From NCBI GenBank assembly GCA_001642005.1, contig LWCA01000448.1:1-27059 (forward strand): a DNA stretch of 27,059 bases, given 5' to 3'. Position 1 is the stretch's first letter, and each line of letters begins with the position of its first letter. Below the pieces are notes generated by a model. The model ran no database searches. It had not been told where the DNA came from and saw only the letters and a list, made by a program, of their open reading frames with translations. Position numbers and translations under genes: made by a program. Of the stretch, positions 1-10,486 are shown piece after piece. This DNA comes from Intoshia linei (Eukaryota > Orthonectida > Rhopaluridae).

Positions 1-91
1 TTTAACATTATATAAAAAACATGATTAGTTTTTGTACTATCAAACAAAATGTATCATTCTGTTGGGGGTCCAAGACTTTTGACCGACACTG
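1..91. mobile_element. Right end of a Tc1/mariner-like element (cut by window edge)
   Basis: The stretch at 61-91 reads GGGGGTCCAAGACTTTTGAC followed by CGACACTG and then TATATA. Read inward from the other strand it starts CAGTGTCGGTCAAAAG, which has the look of a Tc1/mariner terminal repeat next to a TA target site at 92-93. The rest of the element would lie left of the window, so its length and coding content cannot be judged. It could also be a short non-autonomous copy. Confidence 0.4.
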
Positions 92-93
92 TA

Positions 94-621
94 TATATAT
101 ATTTTTGTTTTGTGATAATTATCACATTATAATGTTTACTACATTAATACTGTAATGAAATTCTAATTTATATTTGTATTAATATTTTAACCCAGTAATT
201 ATTCTACTTGATTGATATATCTAATTCATTTTATTGATAATTTGCATTAAACTGTGAAGATAATTAAATTATGCTAAAATTTGGTATCTTATTACAATAC
301 ATAAAAGTAATAATTTATTAATAAATAATTGTTTCAATACATGGATGCATTATATCTGCTCTTAAAAAATAACAGAGTTAGATAAATATGCTAGAAAGCA
401 TTTGTTCAAAATAGTTTAAATTACATTTATTTTCAAAATTTAATTAATTATAATTATGATATAAAATTATAATAATAATCATTATTTTTAGTTTCAAATA
501 AATAATAACAGTTTTTTGTGTAAATTATTGCGCTTAAATCCATTTAAGTGTTTCTCAATCATTTCCATTTGCAACAGTGATTCCTGGTCATTTTAGTAAC
601 ATTTTAGAAATTTTAATAATA
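94..621. other. AT-rich intergenic DNA, nothing recognised
   Basis: No open frame of useful length, structural RNA or repeat end is visible. The stretch is dominated by short A and T runs and ATTA/TAAT words. Confidence 0.6.
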
Positions 622-695
622 CCAGGGGTGTCAGATTCTATTTGCTTGGCGGACCAAAGACGAAAAAAAAATATTACGCGGGCCGACAAAAAAAT
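622..695 (+). repeat. hAT-like terminal repeat, left copy
   Basis: Begins CCAGGGGTGTCAGA and continues with GCTTGGCGGACCAAAG, an A-run and GCGGGCCGAC. This is the style of a hAT-superfamily end (CAGGGGTGTC followed by a GC-rich GCGGGCC block). An inverted copy of about 70 bp is at 10312-10381, with the same order of blocks. The similarity stops after the GCGGGCC block, and no matching 8-bp target duplication is visible outside the two copies. They are therefore more likely ends of two related elements than the two ends of a single 9.8-kb one. Confidence 0.5.
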
Positions 696-866
696 CGTTA
701 CTCCAACCATTTATTATTATTACATCAGACCAAATTAATACGTAATGTTGGCAACTTTCTTAAATATATCGAAATTTCGATAACCAATGCGATTTCCAAG
801 GGTTATTTTTAATTTTTAGATAATATATCTATTACGGGACCAAACTCATATAATTTATTTAAATAT

Positions 867-920
867 GAATTTTTATATTATGTTTATTAATACATTTCTT
901 TATCATAATAATTTATATTT
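867..920 (+). repeat. Direct repeat, copy 1 (second copy at 10560-10613)
   Basis: A stretch beginning GAATTTTTATATTATGTTTA recurs in the same orientation at 10560-10613 with a few substitutions. Each copy lies close to a GCGGATCTAGG element end (1170-1229 and 10487-10525), so both are probably pieces of one dispersed hAT-like family rather than independent AT-rich sequence. Confidence 0.45.
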
Positions 921-1014
921 TTATTCTAGTTTTCATTATACTATATTTTTCAACAACTGCATCAAAATCTACATTTTCGGCAAGTTCTCTTTCGATTAAG
1001 TTCGATAATTTAAC
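913..1014 (-). pseudogene. hAT transposase C-terminal tail remnant (ZMYM1-like)
   Basis: The minus strand encodes about 33 codons ending in TAA, with the core IERELAENVDFDAVVEKY and a basic end KTRIKI. This resembles the extreme C-terminus of the ZMYM1-like hAT transposases common in animals, where a block of the type 'siExelaxxidfdxvIdxFa..Kxrk' ends the protein. Only this tail is open; a stop codon lies just upstream in the same frame and no further transposase sequence is recognisable. Assignment rests on remembered family pattern, so it is moderate. Confidence 0.45.
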
Positions 1015-1169
1015 TTAAACCGTTGTTTAACTCCGATAACAAATTAATATACATAAAACGTAAACAATGATAGCAAGCATAATTCAATAAAACCAATTTA
1101 ATTTAATGTTTTTTAGAATTTTTTTTTTATAATTTTACACAATGTTATACAAATTAAAATAATTTAGGG

Positions 1170-1229
1170 CAGATTTGACACGCCAGGGGCGGCTACCCGC
1201 TTGCATGCCACCTAGATCCGCTACTGGTA
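1170..1229 (-). repeat. hAT-like element end with GCGGATCTAGG motif
   Basis: On the minus strand this reads CAGTAGCGGATCTAGGTGGC and then a GC-rich block with GCCGCCCCTGGCG, strikingly GC-rich against the surroundings. A related end (GTGGCGGATCTAGG, GCCAGGGGGGCC) begins at 10487 on the plus strand. The element that would use this end should extend leftward to the decayed transposase tail at 913-1014, which fits one old insertion. Confidence 0.45.
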
Positions 1230-1705
1230 TGGTCATTGCGTTATACTTTTTAATTCTCAAGATTCAATGAATTAGTATTTTCTACAAGTGACTCAATGCT
1301 TAAAATATTTTCTATTGAAACAGTGACAGGTTTTTGACATCCTCTACTGACTCTACTCAATATTTCAACTAATAAACATTTTGTTGGATACAGCACTATA
1401 TAATTCATGACAAAATCCCCTTCAGAAACTCCATTTATTGATATAATCAATCATGGTTGTACCATGAAACTATTTTCGTATCTAAAAAAATAAAATCAAA
1501 AGTTAGTCAAAAAAAATTTACTAACATGTAAACTGGAAATATTTATAGATACATACAGTACTACATAAAGAGCCAAATGAGGAACATACACTTTTGATAA
1601 TAAGTTCCACCTTGGTAGACATCGAATAAAATAATGTCCCGTCTTATATTTAAATAAAGAATTTAGTACACTACAATAAGTATGTACAATGTACATTGAC
1701 ATGTA

Positions 1706-1754
1706 AAAAGTACTGAGTTTTCCTGAATTCTGAGTTTAAAAACTCAGTACTTTT
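1706..1754. repeat. Perfect 16-bp hairpin
   Basis: AAAAGTACTGAGTTTT at 1706-1721 is followed after 17 nt by its exact reverse complement at 1739-1754. It lies between the two hAT remnants. It may be a fold-back left by transposon decay or the terminal structure of a very small element; nothing shows that it is transcribed. Confidence 0.7.
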
Positions 1755-1843
1755 CAGAATAAGCTTATTTTTAAAAATTATTAATTTTGCCAACCAGATT
1801 GGTTTTTGAATCAATACATAGAAAAAATTGCATTAATTAAATA

Positions 1844-1963
1844 ATTAAATTATCAATACATGCAACTAGTGTATCAATTAAAAGATTATTTTCTGCGGTG
1901 GGGTTATTTAAGTCTATTCTTAGAACTAGGATTAGGCCAGAATTAATTGAAACTGAATTTTAA
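1844..1963 (+). pseudogene. hAT transposase dimerisation-domain (hATC) remnant
   Basis: An open stretch of 39 codons ends in TAA. From 1862 it encodes ATSVSIKRLFSAVGLF and then RTRIRPELIE. This is the hATC signature: Ala-Thr-Ser-Val, a (E/K)RLFSA(A/V)G block and the downstream R.R(I/L)xPELIE helix near the protein end. Upstream, the frame is closed by a stop, so the catalytic RNase-H part is gone. It lies on the opposite strand from the tail at 913-1014, so two different hAT insertions have decayed here. Confidence 0.7.
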
Positions 1964-2103
1964 AATACCATATAAACTTCATGTCTACAAAAAGTAATGT
2001 ATAACCAATTTTTTGTTAATAAAAAATTTAATTATCTACTACTCTAATGATACTACTTTCTTATAATTTCGGATATTATCTTCCTTTTATTATTATATTA
2101 TTA

Positions 2104-3495
2104 ACTAGGTTGACTGTTATGTACTACGTACAAACAGTACCTAGCTCTACCGATGGCACATTTTTATTATAATTAAAAAATAAATTCACGTTTAAAATCT
2201 AACTTAAAACTCCTATTCACTATTATCAATCCTTTATAGGAGTGGTTCCCAAATTTGTTTTAGGTGGAACCATCATATGACATTTTACTTTAAAGTGAAT
2301 TATTTCATCTTAATGTTTTGTTTGTTAACATTTGCGTAAAGAATTTTAAAAACAATTGTTATCCTATTTTTTTAATTTATTAGACAAAATGTGTGTATAT
2401 TATTAAAAATAAAGTAAAAATAGTTCAATCCTAAAAATTGTCATAAATAGCATAAATTCGAGAAAAAATAAAATTATAAAAACCTATTTTGTCATTTTCA
2501 ATGATCATCACTGATGATATATATTCAGTACCAATTTACAATTAACATTATGTTAATAAATACTTAAAAATACCAATTATGTATCAATAATTAACCGAAT
2601 CTTCACTTTATAAATATATTTTAAACGAATTTACCAAATATTACAAAGGATTGTAATAAATATAAAAATGATACTAACAAAGTGGTTTTATTTCTATTTA
2701 AGTTTTATTCAAAATGTTTTGAAAATGAGAATTTAAAAATTGCGAAGGATTGAATTATATAGATTTTCACCCATATTTTTTTAAATTGAGGATTAATCTT
2801 TACATTTTAAATTTTTATTTTAATCGTAATATTTGAAAAATATTGGTTGATAATTATTTAATAAATTATAATTTATCAAAAATTATTTTTCATCGGGAAT
2901 GCGTAGATTTCTCGGGTTCAACTTTTGTATTTATATCAATTGGAATAAACTCTATCAAAATAATCTTTTGTTTGATTTTGCGACAGTTAATTATTTCACA
3001 TTTTTTGTTTTAATAAAATATTTCGAAAAAAAAATATGAAAATTAAATGCTTTTTTTCACAGTGAAGTCGTCACTTATACGGATTGAAATTTTCTGTGTT
3101 TGTTAACAGGATACAACTGTACAACCTGTAAATTTTTTGAAATTAGCTGTTTTCATTAAAAAAAGAAGGGTAATTTGTGGTTTTGGTCCTGAAGATATAA
3201 TTTTTTTAAATTTAAATTTATGATGTTTATGATTTTAAAATTCGTATCAGCGTATATTTTTTTTTTTTAATTCTCCAACTCGTTTGATTTTCAAAAAGAG
3301 GGACAATTGGGATTTTTGACCCGTAAGATGTGAGTTTGGGATGTTGAAATTATCTTATTATACGTCCTGGAAAAAACTGTAATTGAAATGTGGTCTTTAT
3401 AAAATTCTAAGACTGGTAGTTATTTCAATAAAGTAGAACACATACACACACCAACAAAAATCGCGTAGCATCTTATATAAGTTAGGATTTGAAAA
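2104..3495 (+). repeat. Left arm of large inverted repeat
   Basis: From ACTAGGTTGACTGTTATGTA at 2104 this arm matches the reverse complement of 8866-9731 over two long blocks: about 2104-2607 and about 3170-3492. Landmarks shared in inverted order include GTGGTTCCCAAATTTG, TAACCGAATCTTCACTT, GACCCGTAAGATGTGAG and GTAGCAT. The middle part of this arm (about 2608-3165) has little counterpart, so it is an insertion here or a deletion in the other arm. GTGGTTCCCAAATTTG is reminiscent of a hAT end. No coding capacity is recognised. Confidence 0.75.
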
Positions 3496-5143
3496 AGGTA
3501 TTTACTAAGTTTTAAAAAAAACTAAGTTCAACACACAAGTATGTACTGTATTATAATAGTTTAGTTTTATGCTAAATTGAGTAATTCATTTACAAATTTA
3601 ATTTCAATAAAAATAAAAATAATTATTTTTTTAAAATTTTTAATATCGTAATTATGTCATTTTTTATTGTAATCACCATAAATTAAATTATGGTCGTATG
3701 TTTGCCACTAATTTCTTAATTTATATAATTTTACGTTGTGTAAAAAAGTAAAAAACGCTAATTTATAACATATTTTTGAATGAGTATTCTATAATTTTTT
3801 TATAATAAACTCTTTACGTTTAAATTATAGATAAATGCCTACTTATCAAAATATTCAAAACAGCTCAATTTTTAAAAACCAATTTAGACTAAACGTTAGT
3901 TGAATTTTACCGGTAAATGACAAATTTTTCTTTGAATTGCATTGACACCCCGGAAGCGACATATGAAAATTTTTTTTAAAGTTATTCCGTCTACCATAAA
4001 ATGTTGAAAAATAGAAAACTTAAATTAAATTTAAATGTCATACATGTTTTTATCCTAATTGACAATGGTATATTAAAAAAATGGTCCCAAAAGAATTGTA
4101 ATTATTTTAAATGAGTACTTAAACTCAACTACTCGAATCTACTTGAGAGTTATATTAATTTCAGTCACAAATTATAAAAATATCGCAACGACATTGACAA
4201 TAACTTTTATAAATTTAGTAATTGTATTGGTGAACTGGAAACAAAACAATAAAAAGCGATTCAATAGATTGAAATTTATCAATTGATAATACTAGATAAG
4301 GAATTATTGTCAAATTAATCTTAAAAATGGCAGATAATGATTCTTTATGTGAATTGTATCTTATCAATACAATGTTAATTAATCATTGTAATTAAATGTT
4401 TTATTTAGATTAATATCATTAACAATCATCACAGTTAATTATATATAACTACGGGCTACTCATAAGAGACTTTAATGTTATTTTTATGATGGAATAAAAA
4501 ATGATTATCCCAGTCTTTCAATTTGTAAATTCTTTACTTATAAAATTGAACAAATTAATTACCAAAATTCATAAAAAATTTTTCATTGAAATTATCATTT
4601 ATTAGTAATAATCTAATTAATTGATTAATAGTCAAATATTTTGGCTCGCTGTCTAATGTTGCATAAAATGTAACTATATGTGTATCTATTAAGTGTGTTA
4701 AAAGACCATTAAAAATTCGAATTTTGATTTTATGTTAATTAGCTCTTCATAAAACAAAAGCATGTAATTAATAATAACAATGGACAGCTGGTAACGGAGA
4801 TTTAATTTTGTTTATATATAAAATATTAATGTGCAATTAATGAGTGTGAGACCATTACTATAATGTTAAATATTCTCAATTAATATTTAAATTAGCACCA
4901 TTATACAACAATATACCATATAATTTTTAATGATTTGTTGATATTTAAACAATACTTGATTGATCAAAAGATTGCAAGATAACGTATTAGAAAGATATAA
5001 TGACAAAAGTTAGATTTGGTTTTTAAACGTTTATTTTGAATTGCAACCCATTGATATAAATTCCGTCAAGTAAAGCAATTTAGTTAAACGCTCAATATGA
5101 TAAAACAGCTTTGTATAGCAACTTTGATGATAGATAATTGATT
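3496..5143. other. Upstream region of the Msx-like gene, no gene seen
   Basis: No convincing ORF or transposon end is visible. From about 4340 to 4960 the DNA is dense in TAATTA/ATTAAT words (for example near 4380, 4615, 4735, 4765, 4835 and 4875), the core recognised by homeodomain proteins. The AT-rich background would produce many of these by chance. Confidence 0.4.
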
Positions 5144-5153
5144 TGATTGATGG
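5144..5153 (+). promoter_or_regulatory. Candidate Pbx/Exd-Hox composite site
   Basis: TGATTGATGG is the kind of 10-bp composite bound by Pbx/Exd-Hox heterodimers. It lies about 300 bp upstream of the Msx-like start codon; a related TTGATTGATCAA lies near 4957-4968. The match is exact, but a 10-mer in AT-rich DNA is weak evidence on its own. Confidence 0.25.
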
Positions 5154-5246
5154 ATCAATTATAATTTTATTGTAGGCGCAACTGTTATATTACTAATTTG
5201 GATCATAGCTTCACCACAATCAGCAGGCTACAAATTTTGTTGTCTC

Positions 5247-5256
5247 TTTATATAAC
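5247..5256 (+). promoter_or_regulatory. Candidate TATA box of the Msx-like gene
   Basis: TTTATATAAC about 200 bp upstream of the ATG at 5455. It is the best TATA-like word between the Pbx/Hox-like site and the start codon, but the sequence is AT-rich and no transcription start is known. Confidence 0.25.
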
Positions 5257-5454
5257 TCAACCAATAAAATACACTACCGCGTCAAAAACCAATTAAAATA
5301 CTCATTTCGCCTCAACACACAATAAAACAATTTAAACAAAGCTATAATACAATGCCTACAAGTTTGACTACATTAAAATTTATTACACTTAAACTTGTTT
5401 GCACAAATTGAAAACAAATTTGATATAAGCATTACTTATTACACTTTATAAAAA

Positions 5455-7089
5455 ATGGCGAAAACAAAATTTAGCATTGAGTATCTTCTTGACCTAAAAA
5501 CTGAATACAACCAACAGTTGAAGGGCTCTCGAATTAATTCTGATAGTAACGATTCCAATCCTAGTACGGGTCTAAGTGAAATTAATACGAAATATAAATA
5601 TCAGCAAATCATGAAAAAACAGCAATCCCAAGAAATGGTAAATGATCCTTTTTCTCAAGTTTACCAGTGTTATCTTGATATGTATAGACAAGATTACAGT
5701 AAAAATTTCAAACCATCATTGCCAATTTTTCAAAACCTCAATTTTTACAACCAAAAACAAGTTGTTTCAAAAAGTAATTTTTATTTGGTATTTTAAATAC
5801 ATTTCATTTAGATTATTTTGCAAATACAACTACAAATAAATGCCATCTCCGTCGCCATAAAACAAATAGAAAGCCCAGAACACCGTTTACACCAGATCAG
5901 CTTTCGACATTAGAAAACAAGTTCTTGCAAAAGCAATATTTATCAATATCAGAACGATCAGATTTTAGTAAAAAGTTGGAATTATCAGAAACTCAAGTAA
6001 AAATATGGTTTCAGGTAATTTTTATGTACAATAATTCAGTAACAAAAAATCATGAAATGATAGACTAAAAGGTAATATGTCAGTTCTGTGAAGGTCTAAC
6101 AGTATACCAGATAAATGGAAATTGTGAACATTCATATACATAATAATTATAACCGATAAAATGACAAATTTACTAAAATAAGGTTTGATATAAAGAAACT
6201 TAACACAGTATCTCAAAATCATAAAGGGCGATTTAAAATATTTAAGACTTTAAACTTAAATTTAAAATGCAATTGAACCATCTTCAAATAAGCTTAATTC
6301 ATCATTAAATTTATTTAAAATCGTTTAAAATTGGCCCAGTTTTATTGTGGGTTCTTTACACGACATTTCATGTGGATATTGCAAAAGTTGACGCTGTTAT
6401 CGGAAGACCAAACGCAATGATAATACAAGAATAATGAAAATTATAATCGTTTGCAATGAGTAGCCTCTGGTAATCAAAAATCCTTTAAGTAAAAGTTTCA
6501 AGGATCATGGTCATAAACTCGAACCGTCATCTTTAATAATTTTATTTTTTGACAAGTGTAGTTTGTTTCAGTTTAGTATATTCATTACATTATAAAAGTC
6601 AAACTGTTTTAAAAGCTGACATATTTTTTTATCAATTTACGATTTATCAATTTATGTTCCCGTTTCAATTAAAAAAATATTACCCTTACACGGCACTGCA
6701 TACATGTATTAGTGTTTTTTTACTATAACGTAAATTTTTACATTTATTTTAAAATAAATAAACGTTTTCAACGGGAAAATACCACCCTGCGATTAAATCC
6801 GGAGGGATTTGTAGAATTAACTGTTTATAGAAAAAAATATTCGTTATAAAATTTAAATTTGAAAAAATAAAAAGTTGTATCGAGTTTCAGTTAATTTTAT
6901 TTAATGTCAGATACTTTAATAATTTTGACATCAAGCATTAGTGTTTATCTTTAATGAGATTAATGTCATTTTAAATTATATTAGCAGGTTTTACATTTTT
7001 GTAATAAAAAATTTTTAATTTAGAATCGGAGAGCAAAAAACAAACGGATACAAGAATCGAATTTAACAAATTTAAATGCACCGTTTTGA
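5455..7089 (+). CDS. Msx: Msx-type homeobox transcription factor
   Basis: Three exons join in frame: 5455-5773, 5812-6014 and 7024-7089, giving 195 residues. Introns are 38 nt and 1009 nt, both GT...AG. The protein is a nuclear DNA-binding repressor of the Msx/msh class. Near the N-terminus, residues 6-12 (FSIEYLL) form an EH1-like motif, the site by which Msx, NK and Engrailed proteins bind Groucho. The homeodomain is residues 125-184, with Msx-typical NRKPRTPFT at the start, QKQYLSI in helix 1-2, and KIWFQNRRAK in helix 3 (Trp48, Gln50, Asn51). Only 11 residues follow it, far fewer than in other Msx proteins. The second intron falls exactly between Gln50 and Asn51, phase 0, inside the recognition helix. 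Vertebrate Msx genes have their one intron upstream of the homeobox, so this position is unusual. An NK-like relative is possible, but Msx fits best. Confidence 0.88.
6015..7023 (+). other. Long intron inside the homeobox
   Basis: This 1009-nt intron separates codon 50 from codon 51 of the homeodomain. It has a GTAATT donor and a TTTAATTTAG acceptor. No transposon ends, ORF or structured RNA were recognised inside it, so unlike the other long introns here its size is not explained by an obvious insertion. Confidence 0.7.
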
Positions 7090-7197
7090 ATTACAAACAA
7101 ATGCAAATTTTAATGTATTCTGTAAAATATTGTTATATTTGAAAATATTAAATTTATATAAAAAGTTGAAAGAATATTTATACACAGCGTGAATTGG

Positions 7198-7203
7198 AAT
7201 AAA
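7198..7203 (+). terminator. Candidate polyadenylation signal of the Msx-like gene
   Basis: AATAAA 109 nt after the stop codon, the first canonical hexamer downstream. Confidence 0.4.
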
Positions 7204-7742
7204 TTATCCAAATAATTAACTCGATTACTTTTCAAACAAATAAGTTTCATTATATTAATTTTTAAATTAATTTTAAATACCACTATAAAAATGACAGAAT
7301 TTCCATAATTCATATAATCATGTTTATAAATAGACAAAAGTTAATTGAATATCAAATTTAATATGAAATGTGCCATTTTGTAGTTGAGTGACATTTTCTT
7401 TTATTACAAATCAACAAATTTTAATCAATTGCATCAAGTTAATGACTGAAAAATTTGGAATAATTATTTAAAAATTAAATTTAGTAAATATACAACGTGA
7501 TATATATTTTCAAATGGAAAGTATGAAAATTGATATGATAATTTCCTAATTGACTTTTGATTGCGTTTGGCATATGCTTGTCAATATTAAGTCGTTCATT
7601 ACTTTATAATCAATTTTCATTATGACATTTTCTTTGGGGTTTAAGTTTTTAATAAGCATGATTGTCATAAATAAATATTATTCTAATATTACATGTATTC
7701 AACTTTACATTATAATTTTAATTTGATTTATTTCATATAAAA

Positions 7743-7943
7743 TTACCATTCCGGCTCGCTGCTCAAATTGTTTGTTATTGGTAACAAATCTGGCTTGAAT
7801 AAAATGTAATCCTCAATTACCTTTTTCAATAAAATTGGGTTTCTTTTTGTATTTGTTTCTTTATTGTTTATTTCTTCTACACATTCATTCTTTATCGTTT
7901 CCAATTTTTTTTCAATTTTTGATTCACTAATTAAATTTTTCAT
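7743..7943 (-). CDS. Possible small protein gene, 66 aa, unknown
   Basis: ATG-to-TAA frame of 66 codons convergent with the Msx-like gene. The product is charged and polar (rich in Glu, Lys and Asn), with a likely helical first half (ESKIEKKLETIKNECVEEIN) and a Pro-containing acidic end SSEPEW. Its composition differs from the Phe/Tyr/Ile-rich noise frames nearby. An AATAAA on the same strand (7732-7727) lies 10 nt after the stop, as close as in the GPATCH1-like gene. A faint LLK..IED...P pattern recalls G-protein gamma subunits, but there is no CaaX ending and I would not assign it. It may also be chance. Confidence 0.3.
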   Translation of the reverse strand: MKNLISESKIEKKLETIKNECVEEINNKETNTKRNPILLKKVIEDYILFKPDLLPITNNLSSEPEW

Positions 7944-8232
7944 TTTTATATTATTCGCTTACAAACCTATACATTGCAATTTTTAGTTATTTCCCGGAAT
8001 CAAAGCAACAATAATATTATCAGTAAAGTGTAGTTATCCAGAATATTTTTATCAATAGCATTATATTCAGAGTGTTGTGATAATAACAGCACTGGATGTG
8101 GACATTTTTTCAAGTATAAGTACAGCATTCTCTCTGTAATTGGCCATTCTTAAAGATTTAGAAAAAGTTGGCGATATAGAGAATTTAAAACTATAGAAGA
8201 ATCAGATAAAACCTTTAGATTAAAAGCTAAAC

Positions 8233-8417
8233 CAGGGGTTGCCATATTTTTTTCACGGCGGACCAGTAATAAATTATAAAATTTATCGTGGACCAAAAAA
8301 GATAAATTACTAGGCAATTTTATAAATATTAAATAAAAAACGTAATAAATTGACTTAATTAGTAAAAATTTTTCATGGACCATTACTGATCCGCGGACTT
8401 GTACTTGGGAAACGCTA
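8233..8417. mobile_element. hAT-type MITE, 185 bp, with 8-bp target duplication
   Basis: The left end reads CAGGGGTTGCC and later GCGGACCAGTAAT; the right end, read from the other strand, reads TAGCGTTTCCC and later CCGCGGATCAGTAAT. The imperfect terminal inverted repeats extend about 40 bp. They are flanked by AGCTAAAC (8225-8232) and AGCTAAAT (8418-8425), an 8-bp duplication with one mismatch, the size made by hAT transposases. There is no coding capacity, so it was mobilised in trans. Confidence 0.75.
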
Positions 8418-8865
8418 AGCTAAATTATAATAAAGTGTAAATTACAAAGTTCAATACAAAATATTTAAAATATATTTTATCAAAAGTTCCAAATTTATAA
8501 CTGAAATTAATTATTTTTTTAATTAATATATATTTTCTAAAAATTATATTTGAATTAAAAAATGAGTTTACTAAATATGGTAAATCAGTGAATAGAATAG
8601 AATATAAGTACTTTTTAAAGCGTAATATACAGATTCCCCTTTTTTAAATAAATTTATTATCCATCTGCTTTATTAAACCTTTAAGTTTTATTTCGCGATT
8701 TAGAAGATTTATTTTAAATTCCAACGTGATTTAAAACTACGTACATAAAATAACTAATTTTGAAAAATGGTTTTAAAACTTTTAGTTTTATATTTAAAAT
8801 TAATGGCGAGTAAGAGAAGAGGGAGTTATAGGATAAAATAATATTATTTCCATATTGTAATATTC

Positions 8866-9731
8866 TCCAAATCCTTACTTATATAATATGCTACGTTATT
8901 TTTGTTTGTGTGTGTGTGTTTCACTTTACTTAAATAACTACCTGTCTTAGAATTTTATAAAGTCCACATTTCAATTACAGTTTTTTCCGGGTGTGTTCGC
9001 AAAACACATTTCAATCTCCCAAACTCACATCTTACGGGTCAAAAACCCCAATTGTCCTTTTTTTTGAAAATCAAACGAGTTAGAAAATTTAAAAAGATAT
9101 ATACACTGATACGGATTTTAAAATCATAAACATATCATATTATAATATCATTATCATAAATTTAAATTTAAAAAAATAATATCTTCAGGGCCAAAACCAC
9201 AAATTTGGTAAAAGCAATTTTGGTAAAATTCGACTGAAATGTGTATCACTTAAGTGAAGATTCGGTTAATTATTGATACATAATTGGTATTTTTAAATAT
9301 TTATTAAATTGGTACTGAATATATATCATCACACTGAAAATGACAAAATAAGTTTTTATAATTTTATTTTTTCTGGAATTTGTGCTATTTATGACAGTTT
9401 TTAGAATTGGACTGTTTTTACTTTAATTTTAATATTTTACACACATATTGTAAAATAAATTAAAAAAATGGGATAACAATTGTTTTTAAAATTCTTTACG
9501 CAAATGTTAACAAACAAAACATTAAGATGGAATAATTCAGTTTAAAGTAAAATGTGATATGATATTTCCACCTAAAACAAATTTGGGAACCACTCCTTTA
9601 AAGGATTGATAATAGTGAATAGGAGTTTTAAGTTAGATTTTAAACGTGAGTTTATTTTTTAAGTATAATAAAAATGTGCCCTCGCCAAAGCTAGGTCTTG
9701 TTTGTAAGTAGTACATAACAGTCAACCTAGT
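8866..9731 (-). repeat. Right arm of large inverted repeat
   Basis: Inverted, diverged copy of 2104-3495, lacking about 550 bp of its middle. It contains a short TG dinucleotide run near 8908-8920 that mirrors the CA-rich stretch near 3440 in the other arm. Between the arms lie about 5.4 kb holding the whole Msx-like gene. By eye the arms are roughly 85-90 percent identical in their best blocks, so they are not a recent duplication. Confidence 0.75.
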
Positions 9732-10311
9732 GATTGTATAATAATCATTTGGCGAAATACAGAATTGGCGATTTATAGAGAGAATACTGTACGTTTAAAA
9801 GTTTAATAAAATAATAAAATTATACATAGACATTAATTTGGAAACATTAGTTTCTTAAAACTATAATCTTGTATTATACTTCATAATTGAGTTTAGATTC
9901 TTCCATTATTTTATCGAAACAAGCTTTTACATATTTGATCTATATAAAATAGATACACTACTCTGTAAAATTTAATTACAGTAAACTCTCGAAAAGTAAA
10001 AACGACAATGTTACCATAGTTATTATATTAATTAAACTAATATATTAAAAATAATATGTTATTAACATTTATGTGTTTATAACAGAAGTGTCAATTATAC
10101 TTATGCGGTCCCTGTTATAATATAAATTTTTATTATTATAAGAAAATACTTTACCCATATTTTATTAGTTTTTTTATATAATTTTCATTGTTTATTTATT
10201 CATGATTACAATTTTAGCATTAGTTATGCACTTATTCTATTATTATTGTTTCTTAATTCTATTAATTAATTAAAACTGTTAGTTTAATAACGGTTTGATT
10301 AAATATATTTT
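9732..10311. other. AT-rich intergenic DNA, nothing recognised
   Basis: No usable ORF, repeat end or RNA structure is visible between the inverted-repeat arm and the next hAT-like end. Confidence 0.55.
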
Positions 10312-10381
10312 TTGTGCGGCCCACGTAATAATTTTTTTTTCATATTTGGCCCGCCAAGCAAATTGGTTCTGACATCTCTGG
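10312..10381 (-). repeat. hAT-like terminal repeat, right copy
   Basis: On the minus strand this begins CCAGAGATGTCAGAACC, followed by GCTTGGCGGGCCAAAT, an A-run and CGTGGGCCGCAC, block for block as at 622-695. The two copies face each other across 9.8 kb. Confidence 0.5.
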
Positions 10382-10486
10382 TTTATAAAAATGTGAATTT
10401 ATTAAATATGTAACCATTGAAATCAGATCCAAACCTACTATTCCTCGAAATTTCATGTTAATTAAAAATAGGCCCTAACCACCGTG

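Noticed and set aside
1250-1702. Two minus-strand open frames of 66 and 68 codons
   Set aside because: Neither starts at a convincing ATG context nor resembles a family; they lie among decayed hAT fragments and are probably transposon debris or chance.
622-10381. A single 9.8-kb hAT transposon carrying the Msx-like gene
   Set aside because: The ends match for only about 70 bp, no 8-bp target duplication is visible outside them, and the transposase remnants within are partial and in opposite orientations.
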